Source: Microbacterium sp. APC 3901 (lineage in GTDB: Bacteria; Actinomycetota; Actinomycetes; Actinomycetales; Microbacteriaceae). Taken from it: a stretch of 64,000 bases of DNA. The notes under the pieces are model-generated. The model did not search any database, was not told the origin of the DNA, and saw only the letters and a list, made by a program, of their open reading frames with translations. The stretch lies in contig NZ_JASDCU010000014.1 of NCBI RefSeq assembly GCF_030407765.1, positions 40,814 to 104,813 of the forward strand, in the 5' to 3' direction. Shown here in pieces: positions 63,580 to 64,000 of this stretch (positions are counted from its first letter, which is position 1; every line of letters begins with the position of its first letter). The position numbers and the translations under genes are program-made.

Positions 63580-64000
63580 ATGACTGTCGACGCCGTGAGC
63601 GCCCCGAGCTCGATCCACACGGGAGGCACCACCGACCCCGCTGCCCGCAAGCAGGTGCTCGACGGAGAGGTGTTCCTCAAACTCCTGGTTACCCAGCTGA
63701 CGCACCAGGATCCGTCGAGTCCGATGGACACCAACGAGATGATCTCGCAGACCACTCAGCTCGCCATGATGGAGCAGCTGACGGCACTCGCCGACAGCGG
63801 CGCCGAGACCTTCGCGCTGAACATGCGTCAGGCGGCGAGCGCGCTCATCGGCCAGGAGGCGAGCTACAAGGATGCCGAGGGCAAGACCGTCTCGGGCATC
63901 GTGACGAAGGTCTCGTTCGACGGCCCCATCCCGCAGGTGACGATCGGCGACAAGACCGTCGCGCTCGACGTCATCACGGGCGTCACCACCGCAACGAGCA
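63580..64000 (+). CDS. flgD: Flagellar hook scaffold protein FlgD (cut by window edge)
   Basis: First 140 residues. FLKLLVTQLTHQDPSSPMDTNEMISQTTQLAMMEQL near residue 32 is the diagnostic FlgD motif, and ALIGQEASYKDAEGKTVSGIVTKVSFDG starts the next part. Acts as scaffold for hook assembly. ATG 63580 is 12 bases after fliK with AGAGGACGA upstream. The C-terminus lies past 64000. Confidence 0.94.
   Translation, partial: MTVDAVSAPSSIHTGGTTDPAARKQVLDGEVFLKLLVTQLTHQDPSSPMDTNEMISQTTQLAMMEQLTALADSGAETFALNMRQAASALIGQEASYKDAEGKTVSGIVTKVSFDGPIPQVTIGDKTVALDVITGVTTATS

Noticed and set aside
1..64000. CRISPR arrays, insertion sequences, prophage
   Set aside because: No spaced repeats, transposases or phage genes seen on either strand.

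Overview
The window is a 64 kb piece of an actinobacterial chromosome: very GC-rich, many GTG starts and many 4-bp ATGA/GTGA gene overlaps. The gene content (tkt-tal-pgi-zwf, sufBDC with a Rieske protein and sufT, bioYMN with a TetR regulator, fasR-fabDH-acpP-fabF beside aceE, and a compact flagellar cluster) fits a motile member of Microbacteriaceae, most likely Microbacterium. That assignment is my inference from gene content and order. I see no insertion sequence, prophage or CRISPR array.

Layout. 1-5343 (minus): pentose-phosphate/upper glycolysis operon tkt-tal-pgi-zwf, with zwf cut by the window edge. 5344-8211: haem A supply (ctaB, ctaA) and a small membrane protein. 8269-13660: suf Fe-S assembly operon behind a structured leader, followed by a C-S lyase; then an MFS exporter and a biotin ECF transporter (bioYMN) divergent from a BioQ-like repressor, with two operator boxes between them. 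17456-21432 (minus): an acyltransferase and a dedA/two-component set. 21544-27059: CHY zinc-finger protein, ABC-F ATPase, PdxH, SURF1 and small membrane genes, a DUF4190 gene broken by an in-frame stop, and a ketoreductase. 27084-32514: serB, divergent glgC/glgA, an ABC ATPase and rpmE2 with a structured leader. 32580-37474: a peptidase-like hydrolase and a solitary DUF262-DUF1524 nuclease, a putative 2OG-Fe(II) oxygenase and a DUF3145 protein. 37611-39775: divergent MocR regulator and YczE protein around an operator. 39846-47486 (minus): fatty-acid synthase II genes with their regulator FasR, directly downstream of aceE. Then tRNA-Val(TAC), a MetPS-type transporter, and a sulfite-oxidase-like/flavin-reductase/DUF6510 trio.

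51345-64000 (plus) is the flagellar region: sigma-28-type factor, fliC, fliD, fliS, a FliT-like protein, flgB, flgC, fliE, fliF, fliG, fliH, fliI, fliJ, a small Ala-rich protein, fliK and flgD (cut by the edge). Three transcription units in it (fliC, flgB, fliH) share a promoter-like motif, GGTTAC-N15/16-CGCGA(A)TA. Each also has a 5' leader hairpin that shows the loop ACGGAT(C). The flgB and fliH leaders carry a second GGCC-stem hairpin with an ANGGA loop. ANGGA in a hairpin loop is the binding signature of the RNA regulator CsrA, and the fliC leader also has ACGGA overlapping its ribosome-binding site. I read this as a coordinated post-transcriptional layer on flagellar assembly; it is the most interesting signal in the window. 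The fliH leader also implies that the start of fliH lies about 46 codons inside the longest reading frame.
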